This document shows, piece after piece, positions 62,530 through 64,000 of a DNA stretch of 64,000 bases. How positions within the stretch are numbered: the stretch's first letter is position 1; the number at the start of each line of letters is the position of its first letter. The notes beneath the pieces are model-generated. The model was not told the origin of the DNA, made no database searches, and saw nothing but the letters and a program-made list of their open reading frames with translations. Made by a program: the position numbers and the translations under genes. Origin of the DNA: Acidobacteriaceae bacterium TAA 166 (lineage in GTDB: Bacteria; Acidobacteriota; Terriglobia; Terriglobales; Acidobacteriaceae); assembly GCA_000421065.1 (NCBI GenBank), contig ATWD01000001.1, positions 1,914,001-1,978,000 on the forward strand. Reading direction: 5' to 3'.

Positions 62530-64000
62530 TCAAAAATGTAGTTTGAGAGCGAGTTGAAGTGAACGAGGCCCGCCGAGCTGATAGAGAGAATTCAAACCGC
62601 CAAGTTGATTGTTCTCGGTATTGTGGGCATATCCGAACATTCCTTGTCCGTATGAGAGTTGGTTATAAATTGCACCCATGATTGCCTGATTGAAGATATT
62701 GAATGCTTCAGCCCTGAATTGGATATTCCATCGTTCGAGGATAGGAAACGTGCGATTGATAGCTAGATCGGTTTGAGTGGCACAAAAGGCGCGTGCAGAA
62801 TTACGTCCGGCATCTCCCTCAATTTCATTCCCTTGACTATCCTTAGCAATGCTAAAAGCGGAGAAATTGATAGATCTACCGCCCGGAGCCGCAGGGTCAT
62901 AACTGTAAAGGGATTTTGTTCGATCGCGATTGGGATGAAGAGTCTGGGATGTTCCTGTGCTGGGAACTAATATGAGGTCTCCCAAGACATCCACCGGGAG
63001 GGCGGACCTTGAAGACACTCGGGCATCTAACGACCACCCGGCTAGCGACGAGACAAGAAGGCGAGATTTATAGATTCCAGGAATCTGGTAGTCGATCCCG
63101 AGTTGAAAATTATTTCGAATGTCATTATCGGAATCAGAGCGAAGCAGCGCATCATCCACAAGAAAATTGTTTGTTGCGTCATCGATAGAATGCGCCCAGG
63201 TATATGAGGCGAGTGCTTGCAATCCATGTGACATTTTTCTTTGGAATTGAATCTGGAGAGCATCGTAATCGGATGACGCCCCGTTTGTTGTCAGAACGAC
63301 ACTACCACCGCTTCCGAAATTAGGGTTGCTGGTTGGGGTATAGGACTGAGGTACGAGCAAATGCCGACCTGCTGACCCAATATAACTGAAGGTCACTGTT
63401 TGCATTGCCCCCAATGCTTGCTCCAGCGACGCGTTCCATTGCCATGTATAAGGGAGTTTGAGATTCGGATCAAATCCGTAAATCGGATTCTGATATGGCG
63501 CGTTCGCACTAGGTTTCGGAATCGAATCAATCTGCATTTGAGTCAATGGAAAGCTGGATTGCGAGAATGATGCGGTTGTAGTGAGTCCCTGTCCGGTATA
63601 TCCCTCTGAAGCATTCGATGTATTTCCCGTATCGTAAAAGATGCCCGCTCCCACACGCAGGACGGTTTCTTTACCCGGTTGCTGATGCAGTTGGTACGCC
63701 ATTCCGAAACGAGGCGCAAAATTTCCATACGTCGTATGCCATAAAGGCGTGTTCTGTGGAGTCAACGCCAAAGTAGTCATGTCGATGCTGGTGATGCCGT
63801 ATGGATTATTTCCGTTCGCGTCCTTTGGAGCAGGATTTAGCTCCCACCTCAGCCCAAGTGACAAACTAAGCCGTGGAATAACCTTCCATTCATCCTGTGC
63901 AAATGCGGAGAAGTTTGAGTAAACGGGAGCGACTTCGGCAGGTCCAAGAAAAGCATAGGCACTGGTCCGGTTTGCTGTGACTTGAGCCGCATTGAAATAA
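62530..64000 (-). CDS. TonB-dependent receptor, N-terminal part outside window
   Basis: The frame is open leftward from the right edge: YFNAAQVTANRTSAYAF and NFSAFAQDEWKVIPRLSLSLGLRWE precede the first in-frame TTG at 63864. The visible 490 residues are the C-terminal half of an outer-membrane barrel of the Oar type (TPLWHTTYGNFAPRFGMAYQ, LEQALGAMQTVTFSYIGSAGRHL, FRAEAFNIFNQAIMGAIY), ending in Phe. The start, signal peptide and plug lie beyond the window. It precedes the PepSY gene by 68 bases and is probably the first or second gene of that operon. Confidence 0.88.
   Translation of the reverse strand, partial: YFNAAQVTANRTSAYAFLGPAEVAPVYSNFSAFAQDEWKVIPRLSLSLGLRWELNPAPKDANGNNPYGITSIDMTTLALTPQNTPLWHTTYGNFAPRFGMAYQLHQQPGKETVLRVGAGIFYDTGNTSNASEGYTGQGLTTTASFSQSSFPLTQMQIDSIPKPSANAPYQNPIYGFDPNLKLPYTWQWNASLEQALGAMQTVTFSYIGSAGRHLLVPQSYTPTSNPNFGSGGSVVLTTNGASSDYDALQIQFQRKMSHGLQALASYTWAHSIDDATNNFLVDDALLRSDSDNDIRNNFQLGIDYQIPGIYKSRLLVSSLAGWSLDARVSSRSALPVDVLGDLILVPSTGTSQTLHPNRDRTKSLYSYDPAAPGGRSINFSAFSIAKDSQGNEIEGDAGRNSARAFCATQTDLAINRTFPILERWNIQFRAEAFNIFNQAIMGAIYNQLSYGQGMFGYAHNTENNQLGGLNSLYQLGGPRSLQLALKLHF

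Overview
The window reads as a chromosome segment of a member of the Acidobacteriota, most like the Terriglobales (Granulicella, Terriglobus, Edaphobacter). The evidence is the run of Oar-type TonB-dependent receptors with N-terminal carboxypeptidase-regulatory-like domains, a winged-helix regulator fused to a TolB/WD40-type propeller, many secreted glycoside hydrolases and high G+C. This is inference from gene content; no rRNA or other phylogenetic marker was compared.

Bases 1-27,600 are mostly a polysaccharide-use region. Two Oar-type receptors (3673-7014, 10791-14267) are followed by an extracytoplasmic GH13 maltodextrin enzyme, a formylglycine-generating enzyme, two GH39 paralogues, a two-beta-helix GH55-like protein fused to a propeller, and a GH3 beta-glucosidase. 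The GH3 gene is divergent from a LacI-type regulator, and a perfect 16-bp palindrome between them is the likely operator. A kdpC remnant and a frameshifted HXXEE membrane gene are pseudogenes here.

Bases 26,300-34,000 look like a beta-1,2-glucan locus: an ABC exporter gene upstream of a cyclic-glucan-synthase-like gene (GT84 plus glycoamylase-type domain, no GH94 phosphorylase), converging on a secreted glycoamylase/GH144-like gene. Bases 34,000-49,500 carry household and envelope genes: DUF937-OmpA, an EF-G-like GTPase, LysR plus a YeiH-type transporter, MerR, a putative lipoprotein, a TPR protein, RNase III, two signal peptidases I, an AsmA-like protein, and an ECF sigma/anti-sigma pair. 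A family of palindromic intergenic repeats (seven copies or partial copies found by eye) is scattered through the first 45.4 kb and was not seen after the tRNA.

At 49,709 a tRNA-Ala(GGC) is followed by a tyrosine recombinase and an excisionase-like gene, the left edge of an integrated element. Its cargo is a compact, AT-richer three-gene operon: a DUF4160-like protein, a DUF2442-like protein and a ParA-like ATPase with the variant P-loop KGGVGRT plus C-terminal tetratricopeptide repeats. This is the best candidate in the window for an uncharacterised system. Next come conjugation remnants: virB2 fused out of frame to the 3' half of virD4 by an apparent deletion, then an intact virB11/trbB ATPase. 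The right end of the element was not found. The window closes with a leftward cluster (TonB receptor, PepSY membrane protein, TonB receptor, Rrf2 regulator) that looks like metal or siderophore acquisition.
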